This document shows, piece by piece, positions 1-11,111 of a DNA stretch of 64,000 nucleotides. The notes below the pieces were generated by a model. That model saw nothing but the letters and a program-made list of their open reading frames with translations, was not told the DNA's origin and did not search any database. The first letter of the stretch is position 1; the number at the start of each line of letters is the position of its first letter. The translations under genes were made by a program, and so were the position numbers. Source of the DNA: Doryteuthis pealeii (taxonomy: Eukaryota > Mollusca > Cephalopoda > Myopsida > Loliginidae); NCBI GenBank assembly GCA_023376005.1, contig CM042139.1, forward strand, positions 143,795,528-143,859,527, read 5' to 3'.

Positions 1-400
1 GATTGTTTGTGTGATAGGAGGCAAGTGGCCGTACAGCTGCTCTTTTGAGGGGTGCTGCTTCCAGGATTTGTTCAAAACAGTATGCAGCATCTTTGTACAG
101 TTCCCATCTAGCTTTTTCTCTAATTGTTTTGTTAAAGTTCAAATGACACAACTAGAACAGCAGCACTGACACAACTACAACTTGGAAGAATTTTCTTTTT
201 ATGTTTTCAATGATTTCTAAAAGATCAATTATGTCTATGGCAGTCCATGTATTTCTTACACATATATTGACATTGCTCTCTGTAGATGAGATATTACTAC
301 CTAGGTAAGTGAACTGGTTTACAGATTTCAGGGGCTTACCATCTAGTGGGGAGATGTCTCCATTTTGGTTGTAGCACATGAATTCTGTTTTAATGTTTAA
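1..400 (-). pseudogene. RTE-like LINE reverse transcriptase 3' fragment (left palindrome arm)
   Basis: Read on the minus strand, this encodes a degraded C-terminal piece of the reverse transcriptase seen more completely at 63222-64000: recognisable are NQNGDISPLDGKPLKS, FTYLGSN and STESNVNI, then the region before QLYGHLPP. It is the thumb-side part after the catalytic YADD motif, with no catalytic residues, and frames shift several times. The far end is lost at the window edge. It is the mirror copy of 4935-5328. Confidence 0.85.
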
Positions 401-953
401 TAATAATATACACAATATTTTTCCAATGAATATATATTCTTTATTTTTTGTCGATATGATATCCCTTCAAGTGTAATTTTGAAAGATTTTATAACTAGTG
501 AATTCATAACTAATGTAACTAAAGATATCATTTGTTTGGACAATTTTTTCATATCTCATGGCTAATATCTTGTTAGCAATGACACATGAAAATTTCTTCT
601 TTTTTTTTTCAAATTTGTATCAGATTTAATACAAAATCATTTTATTAATAAGATTTTTGAAGATAGAGGTTTGTATTAAACAAAACTGCAGAACCATATA
701 TGAATTTAGAATTAAACTAACAAATGCCAAGGAAGTGATTATCATCTTATGTTATGTACATGGGATAGATTTATAAGGGAGCAAAGAGAGGAAACATCTT
801 CAGCCAACCCCTCCTACCAGACAGACCTTCTTTAAAAATCTGTGATAATTATAAAATTAGTTTTATTATTGAAAAATAATGGTGATTTGCTGCAAACTGG
901 AAAGAAATATATAATACAAACTAAAATATGTAGTAAAAGTTATTTTTACAGTC
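401..953. other. Unassigned AT-rich arm sequence
   Basis: No gene or known repeat recognised. It is mirrored at about 4386-4920 as part of the palindrome. Confidence 0.5.
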
Positions 954-1231
954 AATTGGTGCAATGGTGTCATAGGAAGTGGACTCAATGGCCTGAAATC
1001 AAATCCTGGATGAGGCTGTTTGCATTTCACATAGCCCTAATACCCTTGAGAAGGTATGAATCCAACTACTTCCTCCTCAGCTATGGGTAAATAGTAGTGC
1101 AGACTGGGTTCTTTAATCTTGGCTAGGTAATCAGTCTAGGAGAAGGAAAACTCTGAATTCAAATCTGTTAAACTCTGTTTAAGAAATTGTGTTGCATCCT
1201 ACTCATGCGGAGGGGTTGGTAAATATATATA
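954..1231 (+). repeat. SINE-A copy (left palindrome arm)
   Basis: Diverged tRNA-like head (GTGCAATGGTGTCATAGGA), B-box-like AAATCAAATCCTGG, the central block CCTAATACCCTTGAGAAGG and CAGCTATGGGTAAATAGTA, and the family 3' end GGAGGGGTTGGTAAATATAT. The mirrored copy is at 4113-4385. Confidence 0.85.
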
Positions 1232-1701
1232 ATTGAGAAAAATAAAATCAAACATTTTCTTTGGAAGTTAACTTATATATTTTTTCTTTTAATAAATCAA
1301 TCTTACTTCATTTCATTTTATTTCTCATCTACCTAATTTAATTTCTATGTTGAGGCAACTTGAAGGACCCCCTAACCAGAAGTTTCCAAGACCCCCAAGG
1401 TCTAAATCCGGCTTTGTACATGTATAATACTTCTAAAATCTACCATACATACAGGGAGTAAATATCAATAGGAATGATAATAAACAATGAATAAAAAAGA
1501 AAAAATAGCAAAATAATAATCACCTTAAGTTTTAAGTTGATTATTATTTATTTCAATAGAAATGATAATAAATAAAAATAATTTTCTTTATACTTTTGTT
1601 TCTCCACTGTAAACCTTTCAATTTCAATTGTTTCCTATAATAATGCATATAAAAGAATGTTTTCCTCTATAGAAAATATAGTAGAAAACATATTACACTT
1701 A

Positions 1702-2043
1702 TGGGGTGGCAAGAGGTTTAATGTTTTGTCTTCAAAAGGTAGATGATTATTCTTGGTGTGTTTTTAGGGTTTGCTTTTAACTCCATCATATTTACTGGTC
1801 GTGCTGAAAAGGGAAGAGACAAAGACAGAAGGTGGTTTTATGATTTAGGCTTTATTCACCAGTCATAGCCACCATGTGGCAAGGGAATTTCTCCCTGGTC
1901 ATTAGTAGTGTCTTGTCCAAGTTAAGGCCTAAGTCAGAATGAGGATCGGAAGTGGGTCCTTTTTCCTGCACATGGAGGGTTCTTCTGGTGAAGGCTCATA
2001 GGAGTTTATTATTATTTTTTTTAAAATTATTTTAGTCCCCACA
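1702..2043 (-). repeat. LTR-like unit, mirrored copy in left arm
   Basis: Minus-strand copy of the family best defined at 51195-51577; begins TGTGGGGACT at 2043 when read on the minus strand, and contains GTGAATAAAGCC-type poly(A) signal sequence. It pairs with 3297-3641. Confidence 0.65.
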
Positions 2044-2555
2044 CACTTTTTGAGAGTTCAGATTTTACTGCTTAAGACATTTAAACATTTAATTTTGAGT
2101 ATCAGAAAAGAGAAAAACAAACCAAACAAATTGTCTTCTGCTAATGGAATAAAAAATTGATAAATAGTAACACTGATTTGTTAAACATTTCTTTTTAACT
2201 CATTAAATAATTTGTAATGAAATTAGCAGTCCTAAATATTACCATCAGCTGAATTTGAACCTGTATTGTTTAACAGTTCAAATTGTCCCGTCCACTGAAT
2301 TTGAACTTGTGTTTTTTAGCAGTTCTAAATAGTGCCCTTTGCTGAATTAGAATTTGTGTATCTTTTTAACTGTATGTTTTGTGTGTGTTCAGGAATTTTC
2401 AAGATGGTTGTCTATTCTAATCAAAATTGCAGGACCAAATATAAATTTAAAATTAAAGTATCAGCTCCTTAATATTTATATAGATATAGATATTTTTCAG
2501 TGCTACTTTTGGTAAATTATCTACGTGTGATGAAATTGATTTGTATATGATCTGC

Positions 2556-2790
2556 TAAACTGTAACCCTAATTTGCTTCATTTTAATTTATTTTAATAAT
2601 AAATAATCTATTTTTTGTTATATATTTTTTTTTCTTTGGTTGATGTATATTTAATTTGCCTATAAATTTGATAAATTACTTTCAAATTTGTATAATCTTA
2701 CTTTTAAAAAATGTATAAAACATATTTTATTCAGAAATTATATGATAATATAACATAACATTTGACTTTTGTAAATACGTTCTCGACTCA
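2556..2790. other. Palindrome spacer
   Basis: AT-rich sequence between the arms with no convincing self-complementarity to the other side. No gene seen. Confidence 0.7.
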
Positions 2791-3296
2791 GATTGCATAC
2801 CAAATCAAATTTCATCACACGTAGATAATTTACCAAAGTAGCACTGAAAAATAACTCTATTATCTATTATAAATATTTAAGGAAGCTGATACTTTATTAA
2901 ATTTTATTTGGTCCTGCAATTTTGATTAGAATAGACAACCATCTTGAAATTCCTGAACCACACAAACATGACAGTAAAGAGATACAACAATTCTAATTCA
3001 GAAGGGCACTATTTAGAAACTGCTAAAAAACACAAGTTCAAATTCAGTGGACGGGAAATTTGACTGTTTAAACAATACAGGTTCAAATTCAGCTGATGGT
3101 AATATTTAGGACTGCTAATTTCATTACAAATTATTTAATGAGTTAAAAAGAAATGTTTAACAAATCAGTGTTACTATTTATCATTTTTTATTCATTAGCA
3201 GAAGACAATTTGTTTGGTTTGTTTTTTCTCTTTTCTGATACTCAAAAATTAAAGTTTAAATGTCTTAAGCAGTAAAATCTGAACTCTCAAAAAGTG

Positions 3297-3641
3297 TGTG
3301 GGGACTAAAAATAATTTTTAAAAAAAATAATAATAAACTCCTATGAGCCTCATCCAGAAGAACCCTCCATGTGCAGGAAAAAGGACCCACTTCCGATCGC
3401 TCATTCTGACTTAGGCCTTAACTTGGACAAGACACTACTAATGACCAGGGAGAAATTCCCTGCACATGGTGGCTATGACTGGGTGAATAAGCCTAAATCA
3501 TAAAACCACCTTCTGTCTTTGTCCTTCCCTTTTCAGCAACGACCAGTAAATATGATGGAGTTAAAAGCAAAACCCTAAAAACACACACCAAGATAATCAT
3601 CTACCTTTTGAAGACAAAACATTAAACCTCTTGCCACCCCA
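3297..3641 (+). repeat. LTR-like unit in right arm
   Basis: Runs from TGTGGGGACT to GCCACCCCA. The flanks are AAAGTG on the left and TAAGTG on the right, a near-match to a target duplication. It contains AATAAGCC in the position where the other copies have an AATAAA signal. Same family as 45597-45984 and 51195-51577. TG...CA ends suggest a solo LTR, but no internal retroelement region is attached. Confidence 0.6.
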
Positions 3642-4112
3642 TAAGTGTAATATGTTTTCTACTATATTTTCTATAGAGAGGAAAACATTCTTTTTATATG
3701 CATTATTATAGGAAACAATTGAAATTGAAAGGTTTACAGTGGAGAACAAAGTATAAAGAAAATTATGTTTTATTTTATTATCATTTTCTATTGAAATAAA
3801 TAATAATCACACTTAAAACTTAAGTGTTTATTATTTTGCTATTTTTTCTTTTTTTTCATTGTTTATTAATCATTCCTATTGATATTTACTCCCTGTATGT
3901 ATGGTAGATTTAGAAGTATTAATACATGTACAAAGCCGGATTTAGACCTTGGGGTCTTTGGAAAACTTCTGGTTAGGGGTCCTTCAAGTTGCCTCAACAT
4001 AGAAATTAAATTAGGTAGATGAGAAATAAAAATGAATGAAGTAAGATTGATTTATTAAAAGAAAAAATATATAAGTTAACTTCCAAGAAAATGTTTGATT
4101 TATTTTCTCAAT

Positions 4113-4385
4113 TATATATATTTACCAACCCCTCCGCATGAGTAGGATGCAACACAATTTCTTAAACAGAGTTTAACAGATTTGAATTCAGAGTTTTCCT
4201 TCTCCTAGACTGATTACCTAGCCAAGATTAAAGAACCAGTCTGCAACTACTATTTACCCAAGCTGAGGAGGAAGTAGTTGGATTCATACCTTTCTCAAGG
4301 GTATTAGGGCTATGTGAAATGCAAACAGCCTCATCCAGGATTGATTTCAGCCATTGAGTCACTTCCTATGACACCATTGCACCAA
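4113..4385 (-). repeat. SINE-A copy (right palindrome arm)
   Basis: Mirror of 954-1231. It starts (plus strand) with the tail complement TTTACCAACCCCTCCGCATG and ends with the head complement CACCATTGCACCAAT. It differs from its mirror mainly by one-base indels in short homopolymers. Confidence 0.85.
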
Positions 4386-4934
4386 TGACTGTAAAAATAA
4401 CTTTTCTACATTAAGTTTTGTTATTATATATTTCTTTCCAGTTTGCAGCAAATCACATTATTTTTTCAAATAAAAAACTAATTTTATAATTATCACAGAT
4501 TTTTAAAGAAGGTCTGTCTGGTAGGAGGGGTTGGCTGAAGATGTTTCCTCTCTTTGCTCCCTTATAAATCTATCCCTGTCATAACATAAGATGATAATCA
4601 CTTCCTTGGCATTTGTTAGTTTAATTCTAAATTCATATATGGTTTCTGCAGTTTTGTTAATACAAACCTCTATCTTCAAAAATCTTATTAATAAAATGAT
4701 TTGTATTAAATCTGATACAAATTTGAAAAAAAAAGAAGAAATTTTCATGTGTCATTGCTAACAAGATATTAGCCATGAGATATGAAAAATTGTCCAAACA
4801 AATGATATCTTTAGTTACATTAGTTATGAATTCACTAGTTATCTTTCAAAATTACACTTGAAGGGATATCATATCGACAAAAAATAAAGAATATTATTCA
4901 TTGGAAAAATATTGGTGTATATTATTATTAAACA

Positions 4935-5572
4935 TTAAACAGAATTTCATGTGCTACAACCAAAATGGAGACATCTCCCCACTAGATGGTAAAGCCCTGA
5001 AATCTGTACAACCATTCACTTACCTAGGTAGTAATCATTCATCTACAGAGAGCAATGTCAATATATGTGTAAGAAATACATGGACTGCCATAGACATAAT
5101 TGATCTTTTAGAAATCATTGAAAACATAAAAAGAAAATTCTTCCAAGTTGTAGTTGTGTCAGTGCTTGCTGTTCTAGTGGTGTCATTTTGAACTTTAACA
5201 AAACAATTAGAGAAAAAGCTAGATGGGAACTGTACAAAGATGCTGCTACTGTTTTGAACAAATCCTGGAAGCAGCACCCCTCAAAAGAGCAGCTGTACGG
5301 CCACTTGCCTCCTATCACACAAACAATCTGAGTAATTAAAACAAGACCTGTAAGAGACCGCTGGGGAAGTAAGGATGAGCTCATCCTGTATATGTTTTAT
5401 CTGGACACACAAGTGTAGGCTGACCAGCAAAAACCGAACATGCCAGTATCCACTCTGTGCAGATACTGGATACTGCATGGAGGACCTCCTAGGGGTGATG
5501 ACCCAATGGGGATGGTTGGAGAGAGAGAGTCATGGATATCTTTCTGCTATGGCATGATGATGATGATGACAT
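4935..5572 (+). pseudogene. RTE-like LINE 3' end (right arm, extends past it)
   Basis: Plus-strand fragment of LINE-1 reverse transcriptase: NQNGDISPLDGK, FTYLGSN and STESNVNI are readable, followed after frameshifts by QLYGHLPP-like sequence near 5290-5312 and an in-frame TGA at 5328-5330. The non-palindromic part after 5328 continues the LINE through LCADTGY-like sequence to the family terminus ATGATGATGATGAC at about 5560-5572. No catalytic YADD region is present. This is a dead 5'-truncated copy. Confidence 0.85.
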
Positions 5573-6260
5573 TAGTCCTTTTCAGCTCATAAGATATGCA
5601 ATCACCCAATTTTTTTAATGAAATTTGCTGGGAAAAATGGAGGCTAAAGTAATATTATTAGTGTTTTTCTTTGAATGTTTTGAACAGCCACAAGGCAGCT
5701 ATTATCATTTTTGACAAGTATTTCTTTCATCTTAATTTCACTTATTTTGACAATGCTTAATCTAATAAAGATTCAAGTTAATATTACTTCTAGTCCCAAG
5801 GTAGAATTAACAAATTTGTCCGCATTAAGATATTAAGCAATTACATCAATGGTTGGAAAATGTTCATTATTTTTTCTTCTCTCTCACTCACAGATAATAA
5901 AATAGCTTGTAATTTGTCAGAGATTTTTTTAGAAATTTGTTGGCCACTTAGAAGAGAATTGGTAAATAATTAAATACATTGTCTGACAGAAATTAGCTAA
6001 GTAAAATAATAATCTATATTTAAAGCAGCTTATTCTATCATGGGAAATTTTGCCGCTTTTTTTTTTGTCTTAATGGCTCACTCATCTACAGTGAATGGAT
6101 GAATAAAAAAGTAAAAAAGCTAAAGATAATACTGTAATCAAATGAGAGTCTCTCTCAATTAGTTCAACAATGAAAATCCTGAACACCAGTTTACAGGGGA
6201 CAAATTCTTTTATAACTCTGAAAATCTTTTCCAAATATACTATTTCTCAAATTTGTACAT
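5573..6260. other. Unassigned AT-rich interval
   Basis: No gene, no recognised repeat and no strong secondary structure seen. Confidence 0.5.
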
Positions 6261-6632
6261 TAGGGTAGGTTGATTTTTCACTTAAAAAAAAAATCAAATT
6301 GTCCATCTATGCGAATTTTGTGCGTTAGTATACTGAATACTAATACCAAAAATTAGATCTTTTACTTGCACTTGTTTGAGGAAATAGGATCAAAGATCAT
6401 CTACTAAAATGCACTAAAAATCCTTGTTTTCACAAAAAATCCTTGTTTTAGAAAAGAAGATTTTAGTGCATTTTTAGTTTTGTACAGATATTTTATCTTT
6501 GATGCTATTTCCTCGAACAATGGTGCAAGTAAAAGATCTAATTTTTGGTATCCGTATCCAGAAACTACTGCACAAAATTCACATAGATTGACAATTTGAT
6601 ATTTTTTAAAAAGTGAAAATCAACCTACCCTA
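6261..6632. mobile_element. Foldback MITE with TA-flanked inverted ends
   Basis: Starts TAGGGTAGGTTGATTTTTCA and ends with AAAATCAACCTACCCTA; inner arms also pair (AAAAATTAGATCTTTTAC with GTAAAAGATCTAATTTTT), so most of the 372 bp folds on itself. TA at each end fits a TA target duplication as made by mariner/Tc1-type transposases. No ORF inside. Confidence 0.8.
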
Positions 6633-7189
6633 TTGTCATGCTCAACTAAATCACTATTGGAAATGTGAAAAAGTTTGTCAATCCTCAAAAATTTCCCCTA
6701 TTTTTTAGTATGGCAAACAACGGCCGACTAGCTAATCAATGCATTTGGCTTCCTTTAAGAATTAAAGCCGGATTACTTTAGCTTTCTTTGACAAAAAATG
6801 CTTGTGGGGATCATGTGTTTTAAGGTAAGAAAGCTGTTTACATTTTTCACCAGACACAAGCCACTCTAAACCGGTTTAAAACCTCCAGGTAATTCTTCAT
6901 TACAAATACCAGGCCTGCCTTTTCACATTTTGTGAGGAGACAATGTCTATATGATGATATCTAAAAACTGTATAAAATGCAAGCAACCAATTATGTGAGC
7001 ATAGAAAATATGTCGCAAAGTGACCAAGTTGCCTGCAGGCCCTAATGTAAAACCATGCTATGCACTGCAAATTTGCAAGCAATAATAATGGAAAGTCTAC
7101 AAGAGATATAGTATATGACCCCTGCAACCATGTTTGATAGAATTTTTTAAAAATGTTCAACGTCTTTGAAAATTCATCATGAAAGCTGT
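6633..7189. other. Unassigned interval upstream of LINE-R2 relic
   Basis: No clear feature. A minus-strand ORF at 6900-7268 has no recognisable motif and is likely chance; degraded 5' LINE-R2 sequence could extend here. Confidence 0.4.
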
Positions 7190-8460
7190 GGAAAACTATA
7201 AAGTCGAATAAACAGCCAAATGAACAACCTAGTATTAAGCGTCTTCCAGAAAGACTTATTATCACCACTATTGTTTATTATAGTTACAGAAAAACAACAA
7301 AAACTAGAAAACAGAATGGAAGAAAAGCAACTACATGGATATTCAAGATGTTTGCTGAAAATAAAAATCTATTGGAAAGCCTAATTGCCAGAATGATCAG
7401 CCAAAATTTTGAAATGGAACTTAAAAAAAGCACAATGTTATAATGAATAAAAGAAAAAGAGAAATAAGAGAATAATACTTCTTAGTCAGGAAAGAATCAG
7501 AATTCTTTAAGAGAAAGAAAGTTATAAATATCTGAGAATATCAGAAACAGAAAAACAAATCAGAAAGGAATTTCTAAGAATGACTATTAAAAATCATTCT
7601 TTGCAACAGGAACTTAATTAAAGAAATAAATACCTGGACTGTCTTACTGGAAAGATACTCTGGATCCTTCTTAAACTGATAAGAGAGGAGCACAGAAACC
7701 TTGACCACAGAATGATAAAATTGTTAATTTACAAGGCATTACACTCAAGAGATGATGTGGATAGACTATAGATTACAAGGAAAAAAGGAAGAAGAGGATT
7801 TTCAAGCATGAGGATTGTGTGTATGTACAAACACAGGGACTTAAAGAAATGGACAAGGAAGAGCAAAGAAAGATTTATTACACAGTAAATAATCAATAAA
7901 AAATAAAAAATATCACACTTAAAAAGACAATGTTAATTGCACATGAGATGACTTAAACATACCTATGCAAAAGAAACCTAAAATTCGACAAATAACCTGA
8001 ACCTTACTAGAGAACTAAAAAAGTTGTGGAAGGTGATTGTGATACAAATTGTAGTTGGAGCCCCTGGAACAGTTCCGAAGAACCTGGAAAAGACACAGGA
8101 TGAACTAAAGACTAGGAGGATTTGTTTTGTTCTTTGTTTAAAGGCATATCAACCTTTGTGGGTTAAAATGCCAAAGCCATCCTTGATGAAGAACAGTAGT
8201 AGTAGTATTTTAACCCATAACTGGGAGGATGAGGTGGTTCATACCTTTCCCAATGGCATTAGTCAAAAGGGAATGTAATAGTGCAACTTGAGTTTGAACT
8301 TGCTCACTACAATGTTGCAGTCCAGCACGTTAACCACTACACCACAGGGAATCCTCCCTGAGTGAACTGGAGATTAGAGGAAGAATTGAGATGATCAAGA
8401 CCACAGCACTACTAAAATCAGCTAGGATACTTAGGAGAGTCCTACAGATTTGAGGTGACT
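7190..8460 (+). pseudogene. LINE-R2-type reverse transcriptase/C-terminal relic
   Basis: Plus-strand frames broken by stops and shifts still read like the second half of an R2/NeSL-type LINE protein. Visible are KMFAENKNLLESLI just after the RT catalytic motif, NFEMELKKAQC, ESYKYLRISE, ALHSRDDVDRL and GRRGFSSM in RT/thumb order, then VIVIQIVVGAPGTVPKNLEK at 8032-8090 and RGRIEMIKTTALLKSARIL at 8374-8430 from the extreme C terminus. A SINE-C (about 8122-8358) interrupts the C-terminal part. The catalytic YADD motif and the zinc-knuckle region are not readable, so it is dead. The family assignment is from remembered protein patterns and could be another RLE-type clade. Confidence 0.7.
8122..8358 (-). 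mobile_element. SINE-C inserted in the LINE-R2 relic
   Basis: Minus-strand SINE: head complement CCACTACACCACAGGGA at about 8332-8348, B-box complement GAGTTTGAACTT, tail complement AAAGGCATATCAACCTTTG. TGAACTAAAGACTAGGAGGA before it and TGAACTGGAGATTAGAGGA after it look like a diverged ~20-bp target duplication of LINE coding sequence. Confidence 0.85.
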
Positions 8461-9365
8461 TGCTGTCACTTAAACTCCAGTGAAAAACCACCAATTAGAG
8501 GTTGTGAGATGAACTCGCAATGAATAAAATAGTTGTGGTGTCATAGACATTCTTAGATGAAGTTAATGTTGGGCATAAATGTCTGTACAAACTAAAATAT
8601 TTTGATCCTCCATAAAATAACAATGATCTATATTCTATAAATTAAAAGGCTTGTATCTTGTGTGTCACAATGTTCCATCATCTTATATAAATAATGGACC
8701 ATTGCGTTTTGATTGTAACATCTTTTGACACATATTGTCTGTTTTAATTGAATGGAATAGAAAGAAAGATGGAAGGATAAAAAAGAAAAAGAATGTAAGA
8801 TATGAATACATGTCTTTAGTATTGCACACTGTCACCATCTTAGATAAATAATGGAAAGAAAGGGAAGAAAAAGAACATGCTACATTTCAGAAAAAAGAAG
8901 AAAATATAATAAGAAAGAAAAACGACAGAAAGAAAGAAAGATAAAGAAAAAAATCTATATTTCACTTTGTGATGTGGAGCCTAATTTATGTGACTGTCTT
9001 TTAGTCATTATTTTAACTTTATCACATAATGTTTTAGCTGTTAAGTATACATATCAATATAATATCTAAATTTCATATCATATTATATTTGTGGGTTCTG
9101 CAAGCAATAAAGAAAACAAGTGACATTTTCTGATGCTATATTCAATGAAGATAGAATTAAAATGAGATATTTCATTTGTTTTGATATGCATTAATATGTT
9201 GAGAACATTTTTTTCATTTCTCAAGGTCATGAGATGATCAGAGAATTTTAAAATTTATTTAAACAAAATCATCAGTGTGCAGAATTCTGAATTTTATTCA
9301 AGTCCACTTATTATAAGACCTTGGGCAAGTCCCTCCTGGCTCCACTACTAGCTGCATCTATCTCA
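8461..9365. other. Unassigned interval with purine-rich tract
   Basis: 8750-8960 is a GAAA/AAAG-rich purine tract. Otherwise no gene or known repeat seen. Confidence 0.5.
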
Positions 9366-9366
9366 A

Positions 9367-9368
<2 letters not shown>

Positions 9369-9411
<43 letters not shown>

Positions 9412-9450
9412 ATCTATCTAATATTATAATATATATATATATATATATAT
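9369..9450. repeat. (AT)n / (TATC)n microsatellite
   Basis: Long TA dinucleotide run followed by TATCTATCTA and a second TA run. Confidence 0.95.
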
Positions 9451-9742
9451 TTAATATACCAAGCGTGTTGGTAGATCCTTGCGAGAGAAAAAAACCTGGC
9501 AGAAAGTTTGATTGTAAAAATATACTACCAAACATCAACCAGGAAGAAAAAAATTTTTTTGAAAAAAAGAAAGGACCAAGATATTCGTACCAACAAAAAA
9601 TAATCTATTCGTACAGTATTTGGCCAAAAGAAAAACAATTTATATGTATATATATGTATATAAGATATATATATATTCATATAACCGCTAGGAGAAAGCT
9701 AATAAGTAAAAAGTGCACGATACCTAAGTAGAGCCAATAATA

Positions 9743-9878
9743 AAGATAATCTAATGAGTCAGACGAACCTACTATTAGTTTCGCATAAAGCTCTTCAGGG
9801 CTAAAGTCCGAGTCGGACTTTAGACCTGAAGAGCTTTATGCGAAACTAATAGTAGGTTCGTCTGACTCATTAGATTAT

Positions 9879-9881
<3 letters not shown>
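9743..9881. repeat. 139-bp near-perfect hairpin
   Basis: Two 69-base arms centred on G9812 are complementary with one mismatch (G9800 opposite A9824) and essentially no loop. The outer end AAGATAATCT pairs with AGATTATCTT, after which an (AT)n tract begins directly. Composition is more balanced than the surroundings. No ORF. It could be a tiny MITE or a recent inverted duplication. Confidence 0.95.

Positions 9882-9922
<41 letters not shown>
9882..9922. repeat. (AT)n microsatellite
   Basis: Pure TA run abutting the 139-bp hairpin. Confidence 0.95.
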
Positions 9923-9925
<3 letters not shown>

Positions 9926-10204
9926 AGTTACCTGAGATCTGTATGCTATATTAAATATGTTTTAGCCATTTGTGATTAATATATTTTCAAAAAAAAAATT
10001 TGTGTGATGTCAAAATATTTTGTGAAAGTCATTTTTTTTTTAAGAATGTAGACTGGAATACATTATATTTTTTCTGCATGTTTGTAATAGGTATTAAAGG
10101 ACAGTCTTGGTTGCTAATATATATAAAAGTGCTCAATACACTCAATGTAAAAAAGAAATGTATATACTATCTGAATTTTTTATTGATATATATATACACA
10201 TAGA

Positions 10205-10555
10205 CACAGGACCCTAACAAGGCACCTTGAGAATAAGCTAGATGGGAGCTGCACAAGAATGCTGCATGCAGTCTTGAACAAGTCATGGAAACAGCACCCC
10301 ACAAGGAAACAGCTGTACGGCCATCTGCCCCTTATCTCACAAATCATCTGAGTGAGACAGACGAGACATGCTGGACACTGCTGGGGAAGCAAGGATGAAC
10401 TCATAAGCAACATTCTCCTGTGGAAGTCAATACATGGAAATGCTAATGTGGTCAGCCGAGCAAAAACCTACATTGACCAACTCTGCACGGATACTGGATG
10501 TTGGCGAGAGATTGTCATGGATATCTATGCTAATTGTCCGACATGATGATGATGT
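10205..10555 (+). pseudogene. RTE-like LINE 3' end, truncated
   Basis: Plus strand encodes LENKLDGSCTRMLHAVLNKS-like and QLYGHLPLISQII, then TGA, then RQTRHAGHCWGSKDELIS and TYIDQLCTDTG, closing with the family 3' terminus ATGATGATGATG at 10542-10555. This is the C-terminal tail only, without catalytic RT motifs. The TGA after the QII sequence sits at the same codon as in other copies here. Confidence 0.85.
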
Positions 10556-10651
10556 GCGTGTATTTCTGTGTGTGAATATACATATCAATGAACAATTCTG
10601 TTAGTATATACATTTCTTTTCATATGTCTGTATCTCCTTTTTTCAGGTGCC

Positions 10652-10658
<7 letters not shown>

Positions 10659-10696
<38 letters not shown>

Positions 10697-10704
10697 ATAT
10701 ATAT
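10659..10704. repeat. (AT)n microsatellite
   Basis: Two TA runs separated by one base. Confidence 0.95.
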
Positions 10705-10708
10705 AAGT

Positions 10709-10970
10709 AAAAGTAAAGTTGGCGGAGTGGCCTATTGTTGGTATCAGCCAGACAGTGAGGGAGTCTATCCCCTTTTCCCTTGCGCTAGACCAGAGGGAGT
10801 ATTTTTGCTGAGGTGGAGCACCACACCTACCGTCAGCTCCCCACTTTACCGCACAGATCAGATTATATAATCTGTGCTACTCATATGCTGAGTTGGCAGG
10901 GACCGGTATCGAATTCAGAACCTTGGGATTACCGAGGGGAGTACTGTACCGACTGAGCTAAACGAGCCTC
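10709..10970 (-). mobile_element. SINE-B copy
   Basis: Minus strand: tRNA-like head complement GTACCGACTGAGCTAAACGA at 10948-10967, B-box region GGTATCGAATTCAGAACCTT, body with CACCTACCGTCAGCTCCCC, tail complement AAAAGTAAAGTTGGCGGA. Near full length. Confidence 0.85.
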
Positions 10971-10974
10971 TTAA

Positions 10975-10979
<5 letters not shown>

Positions 10980-11022
<43 letters not shown>

Positions 11023-11026
11023 AGAT
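10980..11026. repeat. (AT)n microsatellite
   Basis: TA runs at the head side of the SINE-B. Confidence 0.95.
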
Positions 11027-11111
11027 AGATAAAAAGGTACCTGGAAAAAGTAGATACAGATACAAGACATTATTTACAAAAAAAAAAAAATGAATAAAAT
11101 AAAATTAAACA

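Larger units (their letters stand above)
1..5328. repeat. Giant inverted repeat (palindrome), about 2.55-kb arms
   Basis: Base 1 onward is the reverse complement of sequence ending at 5328, and the pairing continues inward to about 2555 on the left and 2790 on the right, leaving a non-paired spacer of about 235 bp. Anchors: CTACGTGTGATGAAATT at 2521-2537 pairs with 2808-2824; the CCACATGG block near 1870 pairs with one near 3467. Each arm holds, in mirrored order, a LINE-1 fragment, a SINE-A and an LTR-like unit. Arms are not identical: the outer 220 bases differ by three single-base indels and one substitution. The left arm is cut by the window edge, so the true palindrome may be longer. It may be a genuine duplication or a fold-back read artefact. 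Confidence 0.93.

Noticed and set aside
6900..7268. 122-codon minus ORF
   Set aside because: Antisense to the start of the LINE-R2 relic; no motif.
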